DNA from: Allopusillimonas sp008369125
GTDB lineage: Bacteria > Pseudomonadota > Gammaproteobacteria > Burkholderiales > Burkholderiaceae_B
Assembly: GCF_008369125.1 (NCBI RefSeq)
Contig: NZ_VOAY01000006.1
Location: forward strand, 222,391 to 286,390
DNA: 64,000 bases
Reading direction: 5' to 3'
Shown here: one piece after another, positions 17,525 to 26,500 of the stretch
How the letters are laid out: each line of letters begins with the position of its first letter
How positions within the stretch are numbered: position 1 is the first letter of the stretch
Notes under the pieces: generated by a model
Seen by the model: the letters and a program-made list of their open reading frames with translations, nothing else
Told to the model about the DNA's origin: nothing
Database searches by the model: none
Made by a program: the position numbers and the translations under genes

Positions 17525-18858
17525 TGGCTTGCTCCCGACTGCCCCGGCGCACCTGAAAGCGGCACCGCCCCCTTCTTGCCGCCAGTATCAGCAGGCAAGT
17601 CGGCATCAAGATTTTTCTGCATAACCAGCCCGTCTTCACGCTGCCCATGACCAGCAGGATAGTACGCTTTGCGTGTGGCGATCACCTGGAAGCCCAGACG
17701 TTCATAAAACGTAATGGCCTTTTCATTGGAAGGACGCACCTCAAGCAGCAAAGCGGGCAGACCGCGCTCGCGTGCGCGTCGCTCACAGTGCTGCAACAGC
17801 GTATTGCCGACGCCATGACTCTGACAATCTGGGCGTACTGCAATAACCAGAATATGCGCAATATCAGGCGCATGCATGGCCATGTAAAACCCAACCACTG
17901 CGCCGCCTTGCCTGGCAACCCAGGCTGAATAGCCAGCATCCAGGCCATCGGCAAAATTGCCACGTGACCAGGGAAACGACTGAACCGAGCGTTCGATATC
18001 AGCAACGGCGTTGAGGTCATCGCGCCTCATCACATCAATAATGACCTGGCCAATACCCGGAGCAACCACGGTGGGCTCTAGCATCGGCGCACGCGGATTG
18101 CCGCCAGCGCCTTCCTGGCGTTCGGCAGTGGTAAAGGCAACCTTATTGCGCACGTACAAAGGCGCTGCCAGATCGGGAGATACCGCCCTTCCTGCATGCC
18201 AGTCGCGCAGCGCCAGACGGGCAATACCCTCGGCACTGGCCCGCAGCGCCGGCCCTACCGAGAGCCAGGCACGCTGCTGCGCCAGAAAAACCAATGCTGG
18301 GTACTCAGCAACCGCATCACCCAGCAGTCTGATGCCATCTTTTGGCTGGCCAGCAGACCTATACGCCTGATCGAGCCAAGCCCCGACATCATCAACGGCC
18401 AGCAATACGGGCGGCTGCAACATCTTCCACCCCTGTGTGCCTTCAAGGCCATAAGCCGCAAGGTATACCTCGGCCATGCGTGCGTCCTGCACCACAACCC
18501 GTATTGCGGCAGGCATGTCACCCCGTGCAGCGTAGTCTTGGTCAGCGACAGCAAGCAGTGATGACACCGGGATAACGGGCATGTTTAGCGCAAAAGCAAT
18601 GCCCTGAGTGACACCGCAGGCCACGCGCAGCCCCGTAAAGCCGCCAGGCCCCTGGCCAAACGCAATGGTTGAAACTTGGTTACGCTGGACCCCGGCGCTC
18701 GCAAGCACCTCATCTATCATGGGCAGCAAGCGTTCGGCGTGTTCGGCCGTGGCGTCGTGGCTAGCCGACTGAACGGCGACCCCTTCTTGCGATTGAGAAA
18801 GAAGGGCCACGCCGCACAGGCTGGAGGAAGTCTCGAGGGCGAGAATATGCAGTGTCAT
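17521..18858 (-). CDS. TsaB - RimI fusion: t6A37 biosynthesis subunit and ribosomal-protein alanine acetyltransferase
   Basis: The start is set at the ATG at 18858 (MTLHILALETSSSLCGVAL), the standard TsaB N-terminus; the frame stays open 24 codons upstream. Residues 1 to about 240 are TsaB, the ASKHA-fold partner of TsaD in N6-threonylcarbamoyladenosine synthesis on ANN-reading tRNAs (FGQGPGGFTGLRVACGVTQG is diagnostic). After a short linker with VVAPGIG, residues about 290-420 form a GNAT acetyltransferase of the RimI type (VRPDCQSHGVGNTLLQHCERRARERG as acetyl-CoA loop, then NEKAITFYERLGF). The two genes are often adjacent; here they are one frame. It overlaps the downstream glycosylase gene. 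Confidence 0.93.
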   Translation of the reverse strand: MTLHILALETSSSLCGVALLSQSQEGVAVQSASHDATAEHAERLLPMIDEVLASAGVQRNQVSTIAFGQGPGGFTGLRVACGVTQGIAFALNMPVIPVSSLLAVADQDYAARGDMPAAIRVVVQDARMAEVYLAAYGLEGTQGWKMLQPPVLLAVDDVGAWLDQAYRSAGQPKDGIRLLGDAVAEYPALVFLAQQRAWLSVGPALRASAEGIARLALRDWHAGRAVSPDLAAPLYVRNKVAFTTAERQEGAGGNPRAPMLEPTVVAPGIGQVIIDVMRRDDLNAVADIERSVQSFPWSRGNFADGLDAGYSAWVARQGGAVVGFYMAMHAPDIAHILVIAVRPDCQSHGVGNTLLQHCERRARERGLPALLLEVRPSNEKAITFYERLGFQVIATRKAYYPAGHGQREDGLVMQKNLDADLPADTGGKKGAVPLSGAPGQSGASQ

Positions 18859-19241
18859 AGGAAGCCATTTTATACGGGGATACTGCCTCTGCGCCCAAGT
18901 GTGACCAAATGCTCGCCTGCGAGGCATCACAAGAGTACACTTGCAGGTAACGGCTCACATGCTTTCGCACCCGGCGCACCGAACCATCGCAGGCATTAAC
19001 AATTACTACGCATGCCGCGCCCGCGCTGTTGCCCCACCAATAATCAGTTCAAAAGCATAATTAAAGACATTGTTGGATAGTAAGATCGCACCGCTCGTAA
19101 CGGCTATTTGTAACAATTAATACCGTCAACAGAACAATTGCTTCACAAAAATGTAACACTGAAATCGACGAATCAATTAAGATGTAATTTGTTGCTACGC
19201 ACCCCTGTACGGGTTTCCTCTACCCTGTTACATTTTCCACC
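18859..19241. promoter_or_regulatory. ompR upstream control region with four phased TGTAAC sites
   Basis: This 383-bp gap between divergent tsaB-rimI and ompR holds no gene. Its right half is AT-rich and contains TGTAAC at 19109-19114, TGTAAC at 19152-19157, TGTAAT at 19183-19188, and the reverse form GTTACA at 19227-19232. Centre-to-centre steps are 43, 31 and 44 bp, close to 4, 3 and 4 helical turns. GTAAC/GTTAC elements are typical of OmpR-family response-regulator sites, so I infer autoregulation. The last site is 10 bp before the ompR start codon. Confidence 0.5.
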
Positions 19242-19976
19242 ATGAATACTCAGAACCAAACGCTCTCTCGCAAAATTCTCATCGTCGATGACGATCCCCG
19301 GCTGCGCGATTTACTGCGCCGCTATCTTACAGAGCAGGGGTTTAATGTCTTTGTCGCCGAAGACGCCAAAGAAATGGGCAAGCTGTGGCAACGCGAACAT
19401 TTTGATCTGCTCGTGCTTGACCTGATGCTTCCTGGTGAAGACGGCCTGTCTATCTGTCGTCGGTTACGTGGCGGACACGACAACACCCCCATTATCATTC
19501 TTACGGCCAAGGCCGAAGAAATCGATCGTATTGTTGGCCTCGAAATGGGCGCTGACGATTATCTATCCAAGCCGTTCAACCCGCGTGAACTGCTCGCCCG
19601 AGTTAATGCCATTTTGCGCCGTCGTGGCACAGAAGAGCACCCCGGTGCGCCCAGCCAAGAAAACGAGTCCATAGAATTCGGTCCCTACGTACTTAACCTG
19701 TCCACGCGTACGCTTATGCGCAACGACGAGCAAGTACCTATCACCACCGGCGAATTTTCTGTACTTAAAGTGTTTGCGCGTCATCCAAAAATACCGCTGT
19801 CACGCGACAAGCTCATGGAGCTGGCGCGAGGCCGCGAGTACGAAGCATTTGACCGCAGCCTCGATGTGCAAATTTCTCGTCTGCGTAAACTGATCGAGCC
19901 CAATCCTTCCAAACCCGTCTTTATTCAGACGGTATGGGGGCTGGGATATGTATTTGTGCCCGATGGGGGCAACTGA
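19242..19976 (+). CDS. ompR: OmpR-family response regulator (RisA-like)
   Basis: This is a DNA-binding response regulator of 244 residues. The receiver domain shows acidic pocket VDDDPR near 15-20, phosphoacceptor D60 in LLVLDLMLPGEDGLS, and conserved K110 in LSKPFNPREL. The C-terminal winged-helix domain includes TTGEFSVLKVFARHP and SLDVQISRLRKLIEPNP. It is very close to E. coli OmpR in the receiver and to the Bordetella regulator RisA. The sensor kinase gene follows after 31 bp. In related bacteria this pair controls porins and envelope or osmotic responses; the porin at 45104 is a plausible but untested target. Confidence 0.95.
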   Translation: MNTQNQTLSRKILIVDDDPRLRDLLRRYLTEQGFNVFVAEDAKEMGKLWQREHFDLLVLDLMLPGEDGLSICRRLRGGHDNTPIIILTAKAEEIDRIVGLEMGADDYLSKPFNPRELLARVNAILRRRGTEEHPGAPSQENESIEFGPYVLNLSTRTLMRNDEQVPITTGEFSVLKVFARHPKIPLSRDKLMELARGREYEAFDRSLDVQISRLRKLIEPNPSKPVFIQTVWGLGYVFVPDGGN

Positions 19977-20007
19977 TCATTTGCTGGCGCCTTAAGCTGG
20001 CAACATA

Positions 20008-21402
20008 ATGGCTCAATCGTCTCCCCTAACAGCGAAGCGCGCCTCGCGCCTTCGCCTTGGCTTGTTCAGCCGCTCCTTTCTACTTCTGGCTGCTCTTATG
20101 CTGGTCAGTCTGGGGGCGTGGCTGCAAGTCTTTTTCAGCATGGAAGAGGGTCCGCGCGCCATCCAGATGGCCCAGCGGGTAGCGACGGCCGTCAGTATCA
20201 CACGCTCTGCCCTCATTTACGCACCGCCAAGTGTACGGCCCGCCCTTTTACTCGACCTGGCAACCAAAGAAAGCCTGCGCGTTCAGCCGCGGGATCAGGC
20301 CGACACGCTGCAGCCACTGCCCGACTCCAATTACTGGAATCATGTCGCTCAAGAAATCCATTCGCGCCTGGGCGGTGACACTAATGTCATGTGGAGCGTC
20401 AACGATGTCCCTGGCATCTGGGTCAGCTTTGAGATTAATACCGACCAATACTGGCTGGTATTTGATCGCGAACAACTGGGCCTGACTGCTGGCCCAGAAT
20501 GGCTGGGCTGGGGCGCCACCGCGCTGCTTCTCGCGCTCATCGGTGCCGCAGTCAGTGTACGTTTCGTCAATCGACCGCTCGCCCGGCTGGGCAACGTAGC
20601 GCGTCAGCTGTCCCGTGGTGAAACCCCTACCCCTTTGCCCGAAAAAGGCCCGGCCGAAATCCGCGACATGAATGTGGCCTTTAATCGCATGGCCCGCGAT
20701 ATACGGCAGGCAGAAGCTGACCGCGAGATCATGCTTGCCGGCATATCGCATGATTTGCGCACGCCATTGGCCCGGATGAGGCTAGAAATCGAGTTAAGCA
20801 ACGTCACCGACGAAACCCGCCTGGCCATTGACGAAGACCTGGCCCAGATTGACCACAGCATCGACCAGCTGATGGAATACGCTCGACCTGCCGGGCAGGC
20901 GCCAGAGCAAGGCATTGATGTGTCGTCAGTACTGGGCGAGCTGCTCGAACGCGAACGCAGTCACACCGAATCGTTGGGCGGTATCTTGACGGGGTCCATC
21001 GAACCCGGGCTGTATGCCAAGATCAACGCCTACGACCTTAAGCGCGTCGTCAGCAACCTTATCGAAAACGCCCGACGTTATGGGCGCTCACGCTCTGACG
21101 ACAAAGTCCGCATACAGCTTGTGGCAAAGCAACAAGGTAATGTTCTGGCCATTGAAGTAAAAGACCAGGGCACAGGCATTGCCCCTACCGATATACAGCG
21201 CCTGTTGCGGCCCTTTTCGCGCGGCGAGTCGGCGCGCACCGGGGTTAGCGGTGCAGGTCTGGGCCTGGCCATTGTTGAGCGCTTGCTGGGCCAGGTCGGT
21301 GGGCAACTCCAGCTGCTTCCAGCAGCGGGAGGCGGGCTTGTGGCGCGCATAGAATTGCCCAAAGCCCGTATCAGAAATTTTCCAGTAGACAATCAGGGCT
21401 GA
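20008..21402 (+). CDS. envZ: EnvZ-like sensor histidine kinase (RisS-like)
   Basis: This 464-residue inner-membrane kinase is the partner of the preceding OmpR-like regulator. It has a cytoplasmic basic N-terminus, a first membrane helix (about 22-44), a periplasmic sensor region (about 45-165), a second helix (about 167-187) and a HAMP domain (NRPLARLGNVARQLSRGE). A dimerisation/H-box follows with H248 in ISHDLRTPLARMR, then an ATPase domain with N box NLIENARRYG, G1 VKDQGTGI and G2 SGAGLGLAIVERLL. All catalytic motifs are present. The basic cytoplasmic N-terminus resembles EnvZ/RisS. Confidence 0.94.
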   Translation: MAQSSPLTAKRASRLRLGLFSRSFLLLAALMLVSLGAWLQVFFSMEEGPRAIQMAQRVATAVSITRSALIYAPPSVRPALLLDLATKESLRVQPRDQADTLQPLPDSNYWNHVAQEIHSRLGGDTNVMWSVNDVPGIWVSFEINTDQYWLVFDREQLGLTAGPEWLGWGATALLLALIGAAVSVRFVNRPLARLGNVARQLSRGETPTPLPEKGPAEIRDMNVAFNRMARDIRQAEADREIMLAGISHDLRTPLARMRLEIELSNVTDETRLAIDEDLAQIDHSIDQLMEYARPAGQAPEQGIDVSSVLGELLERERSHTESLGGILTGSIEPGLYAKINAYDLKRVVSNLIENARRYGRSRSDDKVRIQLVAKQQGNVLAIEVKDQGTGIAPTDIQRLLRPFSRGESARTGVSGAGLGLAIVERLLGQVGGQLQLLPAAGGGLVARIELPKARIRNFPVDNQG

Positions 21403-21480
21403 TGTTCGCGTAGAATCAAATAGAATCTATGTCAGAGGCAAGCGCATCGCTCTGCCTGACACTACGCAATCAGGACCTTT

Positions 21481-22029
21481 ATGAAAACCATAGGCGACAA
21501 ACTCGAACCCTTTAAAGTAGCAGGCGTCAAACCGGGCTTTACCCATTACGAAGAAAACGGTATGTCTGCGCTCGAAGAAATCACTGAAAGTTCGTTTCCA
21601 GGCAAATGGAAAGTCATTTATTTCTATCCCAAAGACTTTTCCTTCGTCTGCCCTACCGAAATCGTAGGGTTTAACAACCTGACCACTGATTTCGACGATC
21701 GCGATACGGTTCTTATGGGCGGTTCGAGCGACAACGAGTTTGTAAAGCTGGCCTGGCGCCGCGAGCACCCAGACCTGGCCGTCGTGGCGCATTACCAATT
21801 TGGCGACACCAGTGGTGCGCTCATCGACCAACTGGGCATACGCGACAAAACCGACGGCTGCGCCTTCCGAGCCACATTTATTGTCGACCCAGATAACATC
21901 ATCCAGCATGTTTCGGTCAACAACCACAATGTGGGCCGCAATCCCGAAGAAATTCTGCGCGTGCTCGATGGCCTGCAAACCGAAAGGCTGTGCCCGTGCA
22001 ATCGGTCTGTAGGTGGCGATACGCTGTAG
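21481..22029 (+). CDS. AhpC-type peroxiredoxin
   Basis: This 182-residue thiol peroxidase detoxifies hydrogen peroxide and organic or nitrogen peroxides. The peroxidatic cysteine is C57 in the canonical FVCPTE motif, preceded by FYPKDFSF. The C-terminus has a CPCN pair (C171, C173), which likely supplies the resolving thiol. Many 2-Cys AhpC proteins instead have a VCP motif at this place. The 78-bp gap after envZ holds an imperfect hairpin (about 21431-21461) in the likely 5' leader. It is a separate unit from the two-component genes or only weakly linked. Confidence 0.92.
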   Translation: MKTIGDKLEPFKVAGVKPGFTHYEENGMSALEEITESSFPGKWKVIYFYPKDFSFVCPTEIVGFNNLTTDFDDRDTVLMGGSSDNEFVKLAWRREHPDLAVVAHYQFGDTSGALIDQLGIRDKTDGCAFRATFIVDPDNIIQHVSVNNHNVGRNPEEILRVLDGLQTERLCPCNRSVGGDTL

Positions 22030-22104
22030 CCACCCGTTCGCTCGACGATACGGCACAAGCGGCCGGTGATTGCCGCTCAGAGGCGGCTCACTCATAAGCC
22101 CATC

Positions 22105-22590
22105 TTAACGTCGAGCCAGCAGGGCCACCACCGTCGCGGCAATGCCTTCTTTGCGGCCAAGATACCCCAAGCCCTCGTTGGTTTTGGCTTTTATATTGAC
22201 GTCGCCAGCCTGCAATTGAAGATCGTGCGCAATATTGTCAGCCATTGCGGGTGCATGCGGCCCCATTTTTGGCGCCTGTGCATGTATGGTGGCATCTACA
22301 TTTACCACATGCCACCCTGCGTCTCTGACCTTTTGCATGGCGTCACGCAACAGAACACGACTGTCGGCGCCCTTATAACGGGCGTCAGTGTCAGGAAAAT
22401 GCCGACCTATGTCACCCAGCCCGGCCGCACCAAGAATTGCATCGGTTACCGCATGCAGCAGCACATCGGCGTCAGAGTGACCCAGCAGCCCATGCGAATG
22501 CGGAATACACACACCGCCGATGATCAATGGGCGGCCTTCAACCAGCGCATGCACGTCAAACCCCTGCCCTACACGAAACGGAACACTCAT
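22105..22590 (-). CDS. ispF: 2-C-methyl-D-erythritol 2,4-cyclodiphosphate synthase IspF
   Basis: This is the fifth enzyme of the MEP isoprenoid pathway. It converts CDP-ME 2-phosphate to ME-cyclodiphosphate with release of CMP. I set the start at ATG 22590 because GGAG lies 6 bases before it; this gives 161 residues, normal for IspF. Upstream in-frame sequence overlaps ispD and is not used. The metal-binding GFDVHAL and HSDADVLLHAVTDAILGA motifs and the GDVNIKAKTNEGLGYLGR segment are intact. It sits 109 bp after ispD on the same strand. Confidence 0.96.
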   Translation of the reverse strand: MSVPFRVGQGFDVHALVEGRPLIIGGVCIPHSHGLLGHSDADVLLHAVTDAILGAAGLGDIGRHFPDTDARYKGADSRVLLRDAMQKVRDAGWHVVNVDATIHAQAPKMGPHAPAMADNIAHDLQLQAGDVNIKAKTNEGLGYLGRKEGIAATVVALLARR

Positions 22591-22699
22591 TCTTTCTCCA
22601 GACATGCTGACCACATGGCCCGCAATACGTATACATAAACATCTAACGACGCCATGCGCCGCCTCTAACCGCCGGGATGGCCGCTGCGCAGCAGACGGA

Positions 22700-23557
22700 T
22701 CACAACCATTTTTCCATGAGCGCGAAGTCTTCAGGCCAGGTAACCTTGAAATTACGCACCGACCCCGGAACCAGGCACGGCGTATAGCCGGCCCGCTCAA
22801 GCGCTGACGCTTCGTCAGTAATAGCGTCAAAATAAGGCGCGGCCGCTTCAAGCGCTGCAAGCAGACGACCGGCCAGAAACATTTGGGGCGTTTGAGCCAG
22901 CCACAAGCCATCGCGCGGCACAGATTCTGCCACAACCGCAGCGTCTCGCGATGACACCTTAGATTGTGGGGCACCCACACGATGCTCGGATGTGCCGCAG
23001 CTCTCGCCGTCTGGCGTCAAAGCGCTACTCGGCACACTAACACTCGTCTTGACGTGCTGTACCATGTCAGCAGTGTCATGAGTGCTGGCCGCACGCTTGA
23101 CCGTATCGGCAACGGGTTGTGCAAGCAGGCCACCTGCCCTGTTACTCAGGCATGTATCAATAAGACGGCCGAGCGCATCAATAGGCAGACCCGGCCTGGC
23201 TGCGTCGTGCACCAGCACCCAGTCGTCGGGATCGAGTCTTGCGTCGCGCAGCGCCGCCAACACCGTTTCTGCCCGCGTAGGGCCGCCGCAGGGGCGCCAC
23301 ACCGTGCGCGGCAACCCTGAGAGCACCTGTGCCACCCATGGGTCGGAAGCCGCCACTGCGACCCTTACCTGAGCAATACGAGCATCAGCCAGCAACGCCT
23401 GCACCGACAAGCGCAACATGGGCTCACCGTTGAGCAGACGATATTGTTTGGGCAAGGCACGCGCCGTCAAGCCGGCGTCATTGGGCCCTTTACGTGCGGT
23501 CAGCGCCCTGGCGCCGATGCCTGCGGCAGGAACAATTGCAATCAGTTTCTTGTGCAT
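22700..23557 (-). CDS. ispD: 2-C-methyl-D-erythritol 4-phosphate cytidylyltransferase IspD, with internal insert
   Basis: This is the third enzyme of the MEP pathway, making CDP-methylerythritol from MEP and CTP. The product is 285 residues; IspD is usually about 230. Core motifs are present: IAIVPAAGIGARA, PKQYRLLNGEPMLRLSVQALL, VLVHDAARPGLP, LAQTPQMF and TDEASALERAGY. There are two extra segments. One is a short stretch between GARA and PKQY. The other is a polar insert of about 50 residues (around 165-220, serine/valine-rich, starting after the DTVKRA motif). This region often carries the short KRV loop, so the insert likely projects from the surface. Gene order ispD-ispF is standard. Confidence 0.93.
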   Translation of the reverse strand: MHKKLIAIVPAAGIGARALTARKGPNDAGLTARALPKQYRLLNGEPMLRLSVQALLADARIAQVRVAVAASDPWVAQVLSGLPRTVWRPCGGPTRAETVLAALRDARLDPDDWVLVHDAARPGLPIDALGRLIDTCLSNRAGGLLAQPVADTVKRAASTHDTADMVQHVKTSVSVPSSALTPDGESCGTSEHRVGAPQSKVSSRDAAVVAESVPRDGLWLAQTPQMFLAGRLLAALEAAAPYFDAITDEASALERAGYTPCLVPGSVRNFKVTWPEDFALMEKWL

Positions 23558-23576
23558 AAGAATCCCATTTTATAAT
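23547..23576 (+). promoter_or_regulatory. Candidate mfd promoter overlapping the annotated start codon
   Basis: A consensus -10 hexamer TATAAT occupies 23571-23576 in the 17-bp gap between ispD and mfd. A possible -35 (TTCTTG at 23547-23552, 18-bp spacer) lies inside the ispD start. If used, transcription would start near 23583, just before the second in-frame ATG at 23587. Confidence 0.45.
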
Positions 23577-26500
23577 GGCAGCATACATGGCTATCGAAAC
23601 AGACTCCCCACTATCCCTTTCTTCCACCCAGCAGACGCTTGCTGCCCTGAAACCTGGGCAAAGGCTCATCCAGCCTTTGCCTCCCGGTTCGGGTGATGCA
23701 TGGCTGCTGGCTGACCTCGCGCGTCAGTCGGGTAACACAATTGTCGTGGTGTGCGCCGACCCACTGGCAGCGCAGCGGCTGGCCGAAGAGGTGCTGCTGT
23801 TTGCGCCTGATCTGCGGGCACGCCAACTGCCAGACTGGGAAACCCTGCCCTACGACAGCTTCTCACCCCATCAAGATCTGGTATCAGAGCGCCTGCGCAC
23901 CATGCACGCACTCATGCAGCGCAGCGTCGACATTCTTACCGTACCGGTGACCACGGCGCTGTATCGCCTGGCCCCGCCTGAGTTCATGGCGGCCTATACG
24001 TTTTCGTTCACCCAAGGCGACACGCTGGACGAAGAAGGGCTACGCAGCCAGCTAACGCTTGCTAATTATTCGCATGTCACACAGGTTACGTCTCCTGGCG
24101 AGTTCTGCATACGGGGCGGCCTCATTGATCTGTTCCCCATGGGTTCGGTCCTGCCCTATCGTCTCGACCTGTTTGACAACGAAATCGAATCCATACGCAG
24201 TTTCGATATCGACACACAGCGCAGCCTGTACCCCGTCAAGAGTGTGCAGTTGCTGCCCGGCCGAGAGTTCCCCATGGACGAGGCGGCCCGCAACCGCTTC
24301 CGGGCCAGGTTTCGCGAAACCTTCGAGGGCGACCCTTCGCGCGCGCTGCCTTACAAAGACATCGGCAATGGCATCGCCTTCGCCGGTATTGAATACTACC
24401 TGCCCCTGTTCTTCGACACCACCGCCACGCTGTTTGACTACCTCCCTGCACAGGCGATCACGGTTAGCATGGGGGACATCAGCGGTGCCATTCAGCGTTT
24501 TACTCAAGACACCCACAGTCGCTATCAGTTTCTGAAAAGCGATCGCGAGCGGCCCATACTGCCACCCGAGCGCTTGTTTCTCAATGAAGAAGCCCTTTTT
24601 GGGCAGTTCAAGGGGTTTGCCCGGCTCGCACTCACCGGCGAACCGCCACACCCTGAATTCTTTCTGCCGCCTCAGGTTGCCGTGGCGCGTCGGGCCGAAG
24701 ACCCGGTAGCCAGCCTGCGCAAACTTATCGGCCACGAAGGTGGTCGTATCGTGCTGTGTGCTGATTCAGCCGGGCGACGCGAAACCCTGGTGCAAATGCT
24801 GGCCGAGTTCGGCATAAGCCCCGATACCGGGGTTGAGTCGCTGCAAGATTTCTTCCACTCAGACAGCCACTTCGCCCTGGTAACAGCCCCCCTAACCCTG
24901 GGCTTTGGCGTAAACGACCAGCGCATCACACTGCTGACAGAAAATGATCTGTACCCCACACAGGCCAGGCCCACGCGTCGAGGTCGACGCACGCAGGAGC
25001 GCAGCAGCGACATCGAGGCCATGGTACGTGACCTCTCCGAGCTGCGCGCAGGCGATCCCGTCGTTCATGCCCAGCATGGCATAGGACGCTACCTGGGCCT
25101 TAAAGAAATGGATCTGGGCGAAGGGCTGATGGAGTTTCTCCATCTTGAATACGCCAACGGCAGTACCCTGTATGTGCCCGTATCTCAACTGCATGTTATC
25201 GCACGCTACAGCGGCGCCGACCCCGAGCAGGCCCCACTGCACCAATTAGGCTCAGGCCAATGGGACAAAGCCCGCCGCAAGGCCGCCCGTCAGGTGCGCG
25301 ATGCTGCCGCCGAATTACTGTCGCTTTATGCCCTGCGCGCCGCGCGCGAAGGGTTTCGTTTCAAGCTTCCACCTGCTGACTACCAGGCCTTTGCTGAAGG
25401 GTTTGGGTTCGAAGAAACCCCCGACCAAGCGGCCGCCATTGAAGCAGTTCTTGGTGATATGACTTCTGGCCAACCCATGGATCGCCTGGTTTGCGGTGAT
25501 GTGGGTTTCGGCAAAACCGAAGTCGCCCTGCGTGCTGCGTTTGTGGCGGTCATGAATGGAAAGCAGGTCGCCTTGCTGTGCCCCACCACGCTGCTGGCCG
25601 AGCAGCATGCCCAGACCTTTGCCGACCGCTTTGCCGATTGGCCTGTAAAAATCGCCGAACTCTCGCGCTTCCGTTCGAGCAAAGAAGTGTCGGCGGCCAT
25701 CGAGGGCCTTAACAACGGCACCATCGACATTGTAATTGGCACCCACAAAATCTTATCCAAAGACGTCAAGTTCAAGCGGCTTGGTCTGGTGCTCATCGAC
25801 GAAGAGCACCGCTTTGGTGTGCGCCAAAAAGAGGCACTCAAGGCCTTGCGCGCCGAGGTCGACATACTTACGCTCACGGCCACGCCTATCCCACGCACCT
25901 TAGGCATGTCGCTCGAAGGTATACGTGATTTCTCGGTTATTGCAACCGCCCCTCAAAAGCGTCTGGCCATCAAAACCTTTGTACGGCGCGAAGACGGTAG
26001 CACCATACGTGAAGCAATACTTCGTGAACTCAAACGGGGCGGGCAGGTGTACTTTTTGCATAATGAGGTAGAAACCATTCTCAACCGGCGCGCCAAGCTC
26101 GAAGAACTGGTGCCCGAAGCGCGCATCGCGGTTGCGCACGGCCAAATGCCAGAGCGCGAGCTTGAAGACGTCATGAAGGGTTTCTATCAGCAACGCTATA
26201 ACGTATTGCTATGCACCACCATTATTGAAACCGGCATTGACGTGCCCACCGCCAACACCATTGTCATCCACCGCGCAGACCGCCTGGGCCTGGCTCAGCT
26301 GCACCAATTGCGCGGACGGGTGGGCCGATCACATCACCAGGCCTATGCCTATCTCTTGACCCCTGGCGAAGATGCCATCACCAACAACGCCAAGAAGCGC
26401 TTGGAGGCTATACAGGCCATGGAAGAACTTGGCTCGGGCTTTTTCCTGGCCATGCATGACCTCGAGATCCGCGGAACAGGCGAAGTACTGGGCGAATCGC

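Noticed and set aside
22591..22980. N-terminal extension of ispF
   Set aside because: The upstream codons overlap ispD in another frame. A strong ribosome site precedes the ATG at 22590.
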